Source: CAMLJR01 sp964631955
GTDB taxonomy: Bacteria > Pseudomonadota > Gammaproteobacteria > Pseudomonadales > CAMLJR01
Length of the DNA: 64,000 nt
NCBI GenBank assembly: GCA_964631955.1
Contig: CAZWBA010000004.1
Location: 124,001-188,000, forward strand
Direction: 5' to 3'
In this document: piece after piece, positions 1 to 8,089 of the stretch
How positions within the stretch are numbered: the first letter of the stretch is position 1
How the letters are laid out: each line of letters starts with the position of its first letter
Position numbers and translations under genes: made by a program
The notes under the pieces: generated by a model
What the model was told of the DNA's origin: nothing
The model's input: only the letters and a program-made list of their open reading frames with translations
The model's database searches: none

Positions 1-24
1 CGTAGCCGACGATCAAACACCGGG

Positions 25-42
25 TTCCCGCCTTCGCGGGAA
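25..42. repeat. short palindrome of a common intergenic repeat type
   Basis: A perfect 7-bp stem (TTCCCGC at 25-31, GCGGGAA at 36-42) with a CTTC loop, followed by ATGACA. This matches a palindrome type found scattered between genes in many proteobacteria. It ends just upstream of dapC, so the ATG at 47 probably belongs to the repeat rather than to the gene. Only one copy is visible in this window. Confidence 0.6.
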
Positions 43-70
43 TGACATGACCACAGATTTCGCAGAAAGC

Positions 71-1285
71 ATGAATAGCGACCTCGACAAATTACAGCCC
101 TACCCGTTCGAAAAACTGGCCGCGCTCAAAGCCGGTGTCACGCCGCCCGCGCAACCGCATATTGCGCTTTCGATCGGTGAACCCAAACATGCCGCACCCG
201 AATTTGTGCTGCAGACACTGCGCGACAGTCTGAAGCAGCTGTCGGTGTATCCGAATTCAAAAGGTCTGCCCGAATTGCGCGAAGCCATCGCAGCGTGGGC
301 GACGCGGCGCTTTCAATTGCACTCTTCTCAGCGACAAGGGCTCGATGCAGAAACACAAGTGCTGCCGGTTGCCGGAACGCGCGAGGCGTTATTTTCGTTT
401 GCGCAGGCGATCGTCGATCGCAGCAGCAACCCCGTCGTCATTTCGCCGAACCCGTTCTACCAGATTTACGAAGGCGCGGCGTATCTCGCCGGTGCCGAAC
501 CGTATTTCGTCAATTGCGTCGCGGCAAATAGTTTTTTACCCGACTTCGATTCGATACCCGAAAACGTGTGGCAACGCTGCCAGTTGCTCTATATCTGCAG
601 CCCGGGCAATCCGACGGGTGCGGTGCTCGACGCTGCCGTGCTGACAAAATTGATCGAATTCGCCGACCGCTACGATTTCGTCATCGCCAGCGATGAATGC
701 TATTCGGAAATTTATTTCGACGAGGCCAGGCCACCGCTTGGCCTGTTGCAGCTCTGCCATCAAATCGGTCGCGATGATTATCGGCGCTGCGTGGTTTTTC
801 ACAGCCTGTCGAAACGTTCGAATCTGCCGGGATTGCGCTCGGGTTTTGTCGCAGGCGACGCGGCGATTCTCAAAAAATATCTGCACTATCGCACCTACCA
901 GGGCTGCGCGCTGCCGATACCGACGCAGCTCGCAAGCATTGCGGCGTGGAACGACGAAACGCATGTGTTCGCCAATCGCGAACTGTATCGGCAGAAATTC
1001 GATGCCGTTCTGAAACTGCTCGATGGAAAACTCGATGTCGCAAAACCCGATGCGGGGTTTTATTTATGGGCCGGCACACCGGTCGATGATCGCGAATTCA
1101 CCCGCGAATTATTTCGCTGCGAAAACGTCACCGTGTTGCCGGGGCAATTCCTAGCTCGTCTCACACCTTCAAAAAACGGCGGCATGAATCCCGGTGAAAA
1201 ACGGATACGCATGGCGCTGGTGGCAACGCTCGGTGAATGCATCGAGGCGGCGCAACGTATTGCGCGATTTGTTGAAAAACATTGA
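71..1285 (+). CDS. dapC: succinyldiaminopimelate aminotransferase DapC
   Basis: A 404-residue PLP-dependent class I/II aminotransferase. It should convert N-succinyl-2-amino-6-oxopimelate to N-succinyl-LL-diaminopimelate in lysine and peptidoglycan synthesis in the cytoplasm. The N-terminus MNSDLDKLQPYPFEKL is the typical DapC opening, which is why I start at 71 and not at the in-frame ATG at 47 that overlaps a repeat. Family features include SPGNPTG in mid-protein, ASDECYSEIYF for the PLP-contacting Asp/Tyr region, and the Schiff-base lysine in SLSKRSNLPGLRSGF. dapD and dapE lie downstream on the same strand, which supports DapC over a generic aspartate aminotransferase. The stop codon falls at the edge of a repeat element. 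Confidence 0.93.
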   Translation: MNSDLDKLQPYPFEKLAALKAGVTPPAQPHIALSIGEPKHAAPEFVLQTLRDSLKQLSVYPNSKGLPELREAIAAWATRRFQLHSSQRQGLDAETQVLPVAGTREALFSFAQAIVDRSSNPVVISPNPFYQIYEGAAYLAGAEPYFVNCVAANSFLPDFDSIPENVWQRCQLLYICSPGNPTGAVLDAAVLTKLIEFADRYDFVIASDECYSEIYFDEARPPLGLLQLCHQIGRDDYRRCVVFHSLSKRSNLPGLRSGFVAGDAAILKKYLHYRTYQGCALPIPTQLASIAAWNDETHVFANRELYRQKFDAVLKLLDGKLDVAKPDAGFYLWAGTPVDDREFTRELFRCENVTVLPGQFLARLTPSKNGGMNPGEKRIRMALVATLGECIEAAQRIARFVEKH

Positions 1286-1413
1286 CCCCTCCGCCGCGCT
1301 ACGCGAGCCACCTCCCCTACTTCGGAGGGGAGGCCATCAGGGCTTCGAATTTGGCACTGATGGCTCCCCCTATAAAATAGGGGGAGTGCCCGCAGGGCGA
1401 GGGGGTCATTTCT
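1283..1413. repeat. compound palindromic (REPIN-like) element, copy 1
   Basis: Two modules in inverted orientation. The first (about 1283-1334) runs from TGACCCCTCCG through CCTCCCC/GGGGAGG arms to GGCCA. The second (about 1353-1413) runs from TGATGGCTCCCCCT through AGGGGGAG, TGCCCGCAGGGCGAG and GGGGTCATTT. The second reads as a diverged reverse complement of the first. About 19 bases separate them. The same modules recur at 42036-42170 in the opposite order. The element fills the gap between dapC and nth. Confidence 0.75.
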
Positions 1414-1426
1414 AGGCTTTTAATTA

Positions 1427-2080
1427 ATGCTCAAAAAAGATCGCGCACAATTCATCATGCAGCGCCTGCAGGCGTTGTATCCGCAGCCGCCGATTCCACT
1501 GCAGCATGAAAATGCCTTTGAATTACTGATTGCCGTGCTGCTCTCCGCACAATGCACCGATGCACGCGTGAATCTGGTAACGCCGGCATTATTCGCGCGG
1601 GCGGGCGACGCGAAGACGATGGCGCAAGTGCCCGTCGCCGAAATTCAGGAGTTGATTCGCTCATGCGGTCTGGCGCCGCAGAAAGCCAGAGCGATCAGCG
1701 AGCTGTCGAAAATCCTGATTGAAAAATTCAACGGCGACGTGCCGAAGGATTGGGAGGCGCTCGAATCGCTGCCGGGCGTCGGCCACAAAACTGCGAGCGT
1801 GGTGATGTCGCAGGCGTTTGGCGAACCCGCGTTTCCGGTCGATACGCATATCCATCGCCTCGCCCAGCGCTGGGGACTCAGCAACGGCAAAAGCGTGACG
1901 CAGACCGAGCGCGACCTGAAGCGTTTGTTTCCACGCGAAAAATGGAACGATCTGCATCTGCAGATCATTTATTACGGCCGTGAATTCTGCTCCGCGCGCG
2001 GCTGCGATGGCACCGTTTGCGATATCTGCCAGACCACGCATCCGGACCGCAAACGCCCGAAAAAAACCAAAAAAGCCTGA
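1427..2080 (+). CDS. nth: endonuclease III (DNA glycosylase/AP lyase)
   Basis: A 217-residue HhH-GPD base-excision repair enzyme that removes oxidised pyrimidines and nicks AP sites. The helix-hairpin-helix LPGVGHKTASVV carries the catalytic lysine and FPVDTHIHRLAQRWG the catalytic aspartate. The C-terminal iron-sulfur loop is unusual. Its cysteines are spaced C-x4-C-x4-C-x2-C (CSARGCDGTVCDIC) instead of the C-x6-C-x2-C-x5-C of the E. coli enzyme, and a Lys-rich tail follows. Length is close to the usual 211. It sits between dapC and the ArsC-like gene, separated from dapC by a repeat; no strong ribosome binding site is visible. Confidence 0.92.
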   Translation: MLKKDRAQFIMQRLQALYPQPPIPLQHENAFELLIAVLLSAQCTDARVNLVTPALFARAGDAKTMAQVPVAEIQELIRSCGLAPQKARAISELSKILIEKFNGDVPKDWEALESLPGVGHKTASVVMSQAFGEPAFPVDTHIHRLAQRWGLSNGKSVTQTERDLKRLFPREKWNDLHLQIIYYGREFCSARGCDGTVCDICQTTHPDRKRPKKTKKA

Positions 2081-2166
2081 TCCGCGTTTTGTTATGCTAG
2101 CGCCCCTCGATGGCATGTCCGGATCGCCGATCGCGGACGGTGCAGCTCAGGCGCGGTGGATGATCG

Positions 2167-2526
2167 ATGACAGCAACTCTCTACGGCATCAAAAATTGCG
2201 ACACGGTGAAAAAGGCGCGAGCCTGGCTCGATGCGCATCGCATCGAATACCGATTCCACGATTTTCGCAGCGACGGCATCGATCTGAAGCAGACACAAAA
2301 CTGGCTGCAGGAATTGAGCATCGATGAACTCATCAACAAACGCGGTACGACGTGGCGTCAGCTCGACGAAAAAACCCGCAACACATTAACCGTCAATAAT
2401 GCCGCCGCGCTGATTGTGGTGCATCCCTCGCTGATCAAGCGTCCGTTACTCGATATCGGTCATCAGCGCTTCGTCGGTTTCAGCGAATCGATGTATCGCG
2501 ATATTTTCAAGACACACACGCTTTAA
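2167..2526 (+). CDS. ArsC/Spx-family reductase-like protein (YffB type)
   Basis: A 119-residue thioredoxin-fold protein of the ArsC/Spx/MgsR family. The N-terminus MTATLYGIKNCDTVKKA has the single cysteine of the YffB branch, and the C-terminal part has IVVHPSLIKRPLL, the conserved Arg-Pro turn. YffB-type proteins bind glutathione and have no proven arsenate reductase role, so I do not call it arsC. It lies just upstream of dapD, an arrangement familiar from pseudomonads, and may be co-transcribed with it (50-bp gap). Its cellular role is unknown. Confidence 0.85.
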   Translation: MTATLYGIKNCDTVKKARAWLDAHRIEYRFHDFRSDGIDLKQTQNWLQELSIDELINKRGTTWRQLDEKTRNTLTVNNAAALIVVHPSLIKRPLLDIGHQRFVGFSESMYRDIFKTHTL

Positions 2527-2576
2527 GCGGATAGAAATACACTCAATTTAAGTAGAAACAGACAGGCAGAATCATC

Positions 2577-3614
2577 ATGGCACAAAATCATTTCGCACTC
2601 GGCTTCGGCGTCGGCACGCAAAACAGCAAAGGCGACTGGCTCGAAGTGTTTTATCCGCAACCGGTTTTGCATCCGGGTACGGGATTGATCGAGGCGATTC
2701 GCAACGTGTTTGCGTTTGCAGGCGGCAATGTCACACACGAACTGACGGCAAACGAACTGGAAAAACTCGAAGCGGCGCTGTGTGCCGCCGGCGAAACCGC
2801 GCAGGCGGAAATCGTGGCGTTGCTGCAGGAAAGCATCAGGCCGTGCATCGTGACATTGCTCGCCACCGATGATGCGCCGAAATCGGTGCCCGAGGCGTAT
2901 CTGAAGCTGCATCTGCTTTCGCATCGTCTCGTGCGTCCGCACGAGGTTGCGCTCGCAGGCATATTCGGCGTGTTGCCGAATGTGGCATGGACCGGCGCCG
3001 GCGCCATCGATGTGAATGAATTGCCACAGAGGCAGTTGCAGGCACGTCTGCGCGGTGAATTGCTCGAAGTCATGTCGGTCGATAAATTTCCGAAGATGAC
3101 AAATTACGTGGTGCCGAGCGGCGTACGCATTGCGCATACGGCGCGCGTGCGGCTCGGCGCGTATCTCGGCGAAGGCACCACCATCATGCACGAAGGCTTC
3201 GTCAACTTTAACGCCGGCACCGAAGGGCCCGGCATGATCGAAGGTCGTATCTCCGCAGGCGTATTCGTCGGCGCCGGATCGGATCTCGGCGGCGGCTGTT
3301 CGACGATGGGCACCCTGTCGGGCGGCAACAGTATCGTGATTTCGATTGGAAAAGGCTGCCTGATCGGTGCGAACGCGGGGGTCGGCATTCCGCTCGGCGA
3401 TCGCTGCACGGTGGAAGCAGGTCTCTACGTGACCGCGGGCTCCGTGGTCGCCGTGCTCGATGACAAGGCTCAACTCGTACAAAAAGTGAAAGCGCGCGAT
3501 CTTGCGGGCAAATCGGATTTATTGTTCCGCCGCAATTCGCAGAACGGCGCGCTCGAAGTGCTGACGAACAAATCGGCGATCGAGCTCAACGCCGAATTGC
3601 ACGCGCACAATTAA
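2577..3614 (+). CDS. dapD: 2,3,4,5-tetrahydropyridine-2,6-dicarboxylate N-succinyltransferase
   Basis: A 345-residue acyltransferase that transfers succinyl from succinyl-CoA to tetrahydrodipicolinate in the lysine/DAP pathway. It is the long form seen in Pseudomonas, with an extra N-terminal domain of about 170 residues, rather than the 274-residue E. coli form. The C-terminal half is a left-handed beta-helix of hexapeptide repeats, seen in VPSGVRIAHTARVRLGAYLG, GTTIMHEGFVNFNAGTEG and GGGCSTMGTLSGG, ending with IGANAGVGIPLGDRCTVEAG. It precedes dapE on the same strand with one small opposite-strand gene between them. Confidence 0.95.
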   Translation: MAQNHFALGFGVGTQNSKGDWLEVFYPQPVLHPGTGLIEAIRNVFAFAGGNVTHELTANELEKLEAALCAAGETAQAEIVALLQESIRPCIVTLLATDDAPKSVPEAYLKLHLLSHRLVRPHEVALAGIFGVLPNVAWTGAGAIDVNELPQRQLQARLRGELLEVMSVDKFPKMTNYVVPSGVRIAHTARVRLGAYLGEGTTIMHEGFVNFNAGTEGPGMIEGRISAGVFVGAGSDLGGGCSTMGTLSGGNSIVISIGKGCLIGANAGVGIPLGDRCTVEAGLYVTAGSVVAVLDDKAQLVQKVKARDLAGKSDLLFRRNSQNGALEVLTNKSAIELNAELHAHN

Positions 3615-3647
3615 GCAGTGTCATTTTTGTCGTTCCTGCGCAGGTGA

Positions 3648-3839
3648 TTATGCTTGCAGCAGCAACCCGCTGGTGCCGCGTGCGCCCCACCATACCGAGC
3701 CGACAGGACGGCTGGCGATGGTCGGCGCATGCAGGCGGACAATCGAACCGCCGGTGCGCAAAAACAGTTCCGTCTGCTGGGCGATTTCCTGCCGCAGACG
3801 ATCGCGGGAAGTTACAGTAAGCGCTTCGCGTTCATTCAT
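3648..3839 (-). CDS. small SutA-like protein
   Basis: A 63-residue protein read against its neighbours dapD and dapE. It has a strong Shine-Dalgarno (GGAGGT, complement of 3845-3850) five bases before the ATG, which fixes the start and argues that it is real. The central stretch TSRDRLRQEIAQQTELFL then RTGGSIVRLHAPT resembles the RDxLxxxxxxFLxxGGxIxx pattern in the C-terminal part of the Pseudomonas RNA-polymerase-binding regulator SutA, followed by a loose A-x-x-P-x-G-x-R tail. It lacks SutA's long acidic N-terminus. The likeness is my own reading; the function is unproven. Confidence 0.6.
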   Translation of the reverse strand: MNEREALTVTSRDRLRQEIAQQTELFLRTGGSIVRLHAPTIASRPVGSVWWGARGTSGLLLQA

Positions 3840-3844
3840 TTCAC

Positions 3845-3850
3845 ACCTCC
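3845..3850 (-). promoter_or_regulatory. strong ribosome binding site of the small SutA-like gene
   Basis: ACCTCC on the plus strand is GGAGGT on the minus strand, five bases before the ATG at 3839. This near-perfect anti-16S match is one of the stronger ones in the window and decides the start of a gene otherwise easy to dismiss. Confidence 0.75.
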
Positions 3851-3956
3851 GTCGATGAGCTGTGAATAAAACCTAGCGCGACAAGGTGACAACGCCGCGA
3901 ATTTTTAATGACACAATTTTTCCACTCACTTTCCTCTTGCACAAATCCCAATACCG

Positions 3957-5099
3957 ATGACGACGACGAATTTATCCCCGACACTGCAACTGACACTCGA
4001 TCTGATGCGCCGCCGCTCGGTCACACCGGTCGATGAAGGCTGTCAGGAAACGATGATGCAGCGCCTGCGCGCCATCGGTTTTGAATGCACACCGCTGCGC
4101 TTCGGTGAAGTCGATAACTTCTGGGCAGTGCGCGGCAGCGACGGGCCGATTCTCTGCTTCGCCGGCCACACCGATGTGGTGCCGAGCGGTCCCGAGCAGC
4201 AATGGCAATCGCCGCCGTTCGAACCGACCTTCAGCGAAGGCAAATTATTCGGGCGCGGTGCCGCGGACATGAAAGGCAGTCTCGCCGCGATGATCACTGC
4301 CTGCGAGCGTTTCGTCGCGGCAAACTCCGCGCACACTGGCCGCATCGCGTTCCTGATCACGAGCGACGAAGAAGGCGTCGCCATCGATGGCACCGTCAAG
4401 GTTATCGAATGGCTCGAACAGCGCAACGAAAAAATTCGCTGGTGCGTGGTGGGCGAACCGTCCTCATCGCAACAAGTCGGCGATGTGATCCGCAACGGTC
4501 GCCGCGGTTCGCTGAATGCGAAACTGAGTGTGCGCGGCGTGCAGGGCCACGTCGCCTATCCCGACAAGGCGCGCAACCCGATCCATCTCGCCGCGCCTGC
4601 GCTCGCAGAACTTTCAGCGCAGACGTGGGATAACGGCAATGCATTTTTCCCCGCAACCTCGTTTCAGATTTCCAATATCCATGCGGGCAGCGGCACCACC
4701 AATGTGATTCCGGGCGAGCTCGAAGTGTTATTCAATTTTCGTTTTTCAACCGAATCGACCGCGCAGCAATTGCGCGAGCGCACCGAAGCGATTCTGCAAA
4801 AGCACACTCTCGATTACGCCATTGAATGGTCGCTGAGTGGCGCGCCGTTCTTAACCGCGAAAGGCGAGCTGGTCGATGCCGCACAAAATGCGATTCGCAC
4901 CGTGACCGGCATCGATACCGAACTGAATACCGGCGGCGGCACCTCGGATGGACGCTTCATCGCACCCACCGGCGCACAGGTCGTCGAGCTCGGCCCGGTG
5001 AACGCAACGATTCATAAAATCGACGAACATGTGATCGCCGAAGACCTGGATAAACTTTCGTCGATGTACGAAAAAATCATGCAGCAGCTGCTCGACTGA
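3957..5099 (+). CDS. dapE: succinyl-diaminopimelate desuccinylase
   Basis: A 380-residue M20-family di-zinc amidohydrolase that releases succinate from N-succinyl-LL-DAP. Zinc and catalytic motifs are in place: FAGHTDVVPSG (His ligand and Asp), GRGAADMKGSLAAM (bridging Asp), ITSDEEG (catalytic Glu plus ligand), VGEPSS and the late His in ELGPVNATIHKIDEHV. Length matches the family. The gene completes the dapC-dapD-dapE series in this neighbourhood and converges on rlmL with a gap of only 14 bp. Confidence 0.95.
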   Translation: MTTTNLSPTLQLTLDLMRRRSVTPVDEGCQETMMQRLRAIGFECTPLRFGEVDNFWAVRGSDGPILCFAGHTDVVPSGPEQQWQSPPFEPTFSEGKLFGRGAADMKGSLAAMITACERFVAANSAHTGRIAFLITSDEEGVAIDGTVKVIEWLEQRNEKIRWCVVGEPSSSQQVGDVIRNGRRGSLNAKLSVRGVQGHVAYPDKARNPIHLAAPALAELSAQTWDNGNAFFPATSFQISNIHAGSGTTNVIPGELEVLFNFRFSTESTAQQLRERTEAILQKHTLDYAIEWSLSGAPFLTAKGELVDAAQNAIRTVTGIDTELNTGGGTSDGRFIAPTGAQVVELGPVNATIHKIDEHVIAEDLDKLSSMYEKIMQQLLD

Positions 5100-5113
5100 A
5101 AATTCGCTGCGTT

Positions 5114-7315
5114 TTATTTTTTGCGAATGAACCAGCACTGATGAATATCGCGAGAGCGCTCGAAATCCATATCGAGCGACCACGCGGTGACATCTTCCAC
5201 CGCAAAAATTTCGCTCACGATGGGATCGAGTTCGAACTTCCGCTTGTTATTGGAAAAAATCAGCAGCCCATCATCCGCCAACACACGCATCGCCTGATGA
5301 ATCAGATCGACGTGATCGCGCTGAATATCGAGCGTATCGTCCATGCGCTTCGAATTCGAAAACGTCGGCGGATCGAGCAGGATCAAATCGAACTCCTGTT
5401 TGCAGTCTGCCAGCCAGTTCATGCAATCGGCCTGCTCGAAATGATTGCGCGCCTCGCTCAGACCATTCAGCGCAAAATTTTTGCGCGCCCAGTCGAGATA
5501 GGTCTGCGACATATCGACGCTGGTGGTCGTTTTCGCTCCACCCTTTTTTGCAATTCCCAGAGCCGCATGTACGCTCGCCGTTGCGGTATAACAGAATAAA
5601 TTCAGGAAACGTTTACCGCACGCAAGCTCTGCGATTTTCAGCCGCACCGGACGATGATCGAGAAACAATCCCGTATCGAGGTAATCGGTGAGATTGACGA
5701 ACAAACGCGCATCGCCCTCGCGCACTTCCATGAATTCGCCACGCCGCGCGACGCGCTGATACTGCGCCTTGCCGCGCTGACGTTCGCGCTGCTTGAGCAC
5801 GACCTTCTGCGGAGAAACCTGCAATGCCTGTGGTATCGCCGCCATCACATCGCGCAGACGCAACTCGGCTGCGTTCGCATCGATCGAGGACGGCGCGGTG
5901 TATTCGGCGACGTGAATCCAATCACCGTAACAATCGACTGCCACGGCGTACTCGGGCATATCGGCGTCGTAGAGCCGATAGCATTGAATTGCATTTTTAT
6001 CGATCCACTTCTGCAAACGTTTACGATTTTTTTGCAGGCGATTCGCAAACATTTGCGCGCCGGGCGTCAATTCGGCGACGGGCACAATTTCCTGTTCGCC
6101 ATTTTTTGAGTCGACAGCAATGCGCTTCGACGTTTCGATAAAGTAACGCGGTTCCAGATCGAACAATAATAATTGTGCGGGAATCGCTCCATTGAATAAC
6201 CGGTACTGCTTGTTGCTGCGCAAACCCATGGTTTTGCCCAGTTCGGGATTGCCCGTAAAAACCGCCGCGTGCCAACCCTGGAATTCGGCGCGCAAACGTT
6301 CGGCCAGATGCGAATACAAATGCCGCAAACTTTCCTGCTCGCCGAGACGCTCACCATACGGTGGATTGGTAATGACGAGCCCCGTATCGAGTTCGCAATG
6401 CGTCGGTTTCACGAATTGCGCGAGTTCCTTGCGCAGCACACGCACCTTGCCGGTCAATCCGGCGCGCTCGATATTTTCCTCGGCTGCGCGAATCGCTGCG
6501 GCGCTCGCATCGTAGCCGCGAATTTCCGGCCACTGCCGCTCTAACGCTTTTTCTTTGCGGTGCACGGCATCGCTGCGCACCCGCTGCCAGATGGATTCAT
6601 CGTGCTTGCGCCAGTGTTCGAACGCCCAGCGCTCACGCCAGATTCCGGGAGCGATATCCATCGCCATCAGCGCGCCTTCGATCAGCAGCGTGCCCGAACC
6701 GCACAATGGATCGAGCAGTGCACCGCCGCGCGCGGCGATGCCCGGCCAATTCGCGCGCAGCAATAATGCAGCAGCGAGATTCTCCTTGAGCGGTGCCATA
6801 CCGCCCTGCAGGCGATAACCGCGACGATGCAGGCTGTCGCCCGCAAGATCGATGCTGACCTGCGCCTGATCGCGGGCAAGATGCACATTCAAACGCCAGT
6901 CGGGGCATTTGAGATCGATGGAAGGGCGCTTGCCGCAGCGCCATACGAATTGATCGACCACCGCATCTTTCGTTTTCTGCGCACCGAACTGGGTGTGCGT
7001 GATCGCCCGATTGCTGCCGCTGAAATCAACCGCGAAGGTCGATTCGGGGGCGAAGTGTTCGTGCCATTGCACCTGCGCTACGCCGTCGTATAACGACTGC
7101 GCGCTGTCGACCTGAAATTGCGCCAGCGGCAGCAGGATGCGATTGGCGAGTCGCGACCAGAGGCAGCAGCGATAGGCGATCTCCAGTGTCGCGCGCATGC
7201 TCACACCTGCGAGATGCCGCTTGTGCAATTCTGCGCCGAGGCCGGTCAGCTCATCCGCGAGCATATCCTCCAGCCCTTTGGGGCAGGTTGCTGTAATGAC
7301 AAAATCAGAGGACAT
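5114..7315 (-). CDS. rlmL: bifunctional 23S rRNA methyltransferase RlmKL
   Basis: A 733-residue fusion enzyme that methylates 23S rRNA at G2445 (RlmL, m2G) and G2069 (RlmK, m7G). Order: N-terminal ferredoxin-like/THUMP region (about 1-160), RlmL methyltransferase with LDPLCGSGTLLIEGAL and the catalytic TNPPYGERLG, then the C-terminal RlmK methyltransferase with GKRFLNLFCYTATASVHA and LLDPPTFSNSKRM. The length is close to that of E. coli RlmL (702) and all key motifs are intact. It is divergent from rmf across a 311-bp region; rlmL next to rmf is an arrangement known from Pseudomonas. Confidence 0.95.
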   Translation of the reverse strand: MSSDFVITATCPKGLEDMLADELTGLGAELHKRHLAGVSMRATLEIAYRCCLWSRLANRILLPLAQFQVDSAQSLYDGVAQVQWHEHFAPESTFAVDFSGSNRAITHTQFGAQKTKDAVVDQFVWRCGKRPSIDLKCPDWRLNVHLARDQAQVSIDLAGDSLHRRGYRLQGGMAPLKENLAAALLLRANWPGIAARGGALLDPLCGSGTLLIEGALMAMDIAPGIWRERWAFEHWRKHDESIWQRVRSDAVHRKEKALERQWPEIRGYDASAAAIRAAEENIERAGLTGKVRVLRKELAQFVKPTHCELDTGLVITNPPYGERLGEQESLRHLYSHLAERLRAEFQGWHAAVFTGNPELGKTMGLRSNKQYRLFNGAIPAQLLLFDLEPRYFIETSKRIAVDSKNGEQEIVPVAELTPGAQMFANRLQKNRKRLQKWIDKNAIQCYRLYDADMPEYAVAVDCYGDWIHVAEYTAPSSIDANAAELRLRDVMAAIPQALQVSPQKVVLKQRERQRGKAQYQRVARRGEFMEVREGDARLFVNLTDYLDTGLFLDHRPVRLKIAELACGKRFLNLFCYTATASVHAALGIAKKGGAKTTTSVDMSQTYLDWARKNFALNGLSEARNHFEQADCMNWLADCKQEFDLILLDPPTFSNSKRMDDTLDIQRDHVDLIHQAMRVLADDGLLIFSNNKRKFELDPIVSEIFAVEDVTAWSLDMDFERSRDIHQCWFIRKK

Positions 7316-7626
7316 AGGGCAACTCGATCTTGCTAGCGCTGCGCGTCACGCATCTAGACTGTATGGCTATAACTAGCGGAAGTTTAAGCAAAGCGGGCCG
7401 GCGATCACAAATTAGCCAGCTCTAACGACTTGAAATGACAGTGAAATATTCACCTATAACCAGCCTCGCTAAAACGCTCGACGCCTAGAAGAGTTTGATA
7501 TTCGACGACTTCAGGGTGTGTTTGCTTTTATTCAGAGACGCGATCGCGCGGCATTCTATCATCGCCCGGCTGCGGTCGAATCAGATTTCCTCCCAGTCTA
7601 ATCAGCCAGCACGGAGTAATTGCCTT
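7316..7626. other. rlmL-rmf divergent intergenic region
   Basis: No convincing gene lies in this 311-bp gap. It should hold the promoters of rlmL (leftward) and rmf (rightward) and a long rmf leader. GTGAA-ATA-TTCAC at 7441-7453 is a small inverted repeat inside a possible rmf promoter. A GGAG at about 7612-7615 could serve rmf translation. Confidence 0.5.
7430..7460 (+). promoter_or_regulatory. possible rmf promoter
   Basis: TTGAAA at 7430-7435 and TATAAC at 7455-7460 are good sigma-70-like hexamers, but the 19-bp spacer is long. An inverted repeat (GTGAA/TTCAC, 7441-7453) lies between them and could bind a regulator. Leader length to the rmf start would be about 160 bases. Confidence 0.3.
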
Positions 7627-7830
7627 ATGAAGAAGCAAAAACGCGATTTGCACGAGCGCGCTTATCAACGCGGGTACCACGCCGGCCTCGAAGGTCGCCA
7701 TCTCGACCTCTGCCCTCACACTCAGGATGCCATGCGCAATCAATGGATGGCCGGCTGGCGCGAAGGCCGGGTCGATAGCTGGAACGGATTGAACGCGATG
7801 AGCGGCGCGCAGAAAATGGCGATGCGTTGA
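7627..7830 (+). CDS. rmf: ribosome modulation factor
   Basis: A 67-residue basic protein that dimerises 70S ribosomes into inactive 100S particles in stationary phase. I start at the ATG at 7627 (MKKQKRDLHERAYQRGYHAG), not at the longer upstream frame, because this is the standard Rmf N-terminus and length. The motifs RAYQRGYHAG, RNQWMAGWREGR and DSWNG are diagnostic. It is monocistronic, followed by a strong intrinsic terminator. Growth-phase control is expected from the family, not shown here. Confidence 0.93.
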   Translation: MKKQKRDLHERAYQRGYHAGLEGRHLDLCPHTQDAMRNQWMAGWREGRVDSWNGLNAMSGAQKMAMR

Positions 7831-7885
7831 GTTACCTCGTAAACGTTAATTTCTTTTTTTTATCACCTCCTCAACAGTAGAGTTC

Positions 7886-7910
7886 AGCCCGTCACCGACG
7901 GGCTTTTTTT
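7886..7910 (+). terminator. intrinsic terminator of rmf
   Basis: Perfect 8-bp stem AGCCCGTC / GACGGGCT with a three-base loop (7894-7896) running straight into seven T residues (7904-7910). A textbook Rho-independent terminator, 55 bases past the rmf stop. Confidence 0.9.
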
Positions 7911-8010
7911 CGCTCCGACCTCCGTTCGAAAGCAAGGGGACACTCGAAATCTGAGCGCAAACCCCCTGAAAATCTGCATCTTTTTACAAGACACGCGCCT
8001 TATGCAATGC

Positions 8011-8039
8011 TTGCACGCCAGCCGACACGCCAGTAGACT
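8011..8039 (+). promoter_or_regulatory. sigma-70-type promoter of the 8090 lipoprotein gene
   Basis: TTGCAC (8011-8016) and TAGACT (8034-8039) with an ideal 17-bp spacer, about 50 bases upstream of the lipoprotein start. A perfect inverted repeat CGCCAGT-AG-ACTGGCG (8028-8043) covers the -10 element and could be an operator or fold in the early transcript. Confidence 0.6.
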
Positions 8040-8089
8040 GGCGCCGCGTCTTAATTTCTTTTTTTCGTCATAACAAACCGGAGAGCACC

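Noticed and set aside
47..70. Upstream ATG for dapC
   Set aside because: It lies at the end of a palindromic repeat, and the standard DapC N-terminus begins at 71.
2523..3482. 319-residue minus-strand frame across dapD
   Set aside because: Its composition is His/Arg-rich without domain features and it is wholly antisense to the well-supported dapD; a shadow of biased codon use.
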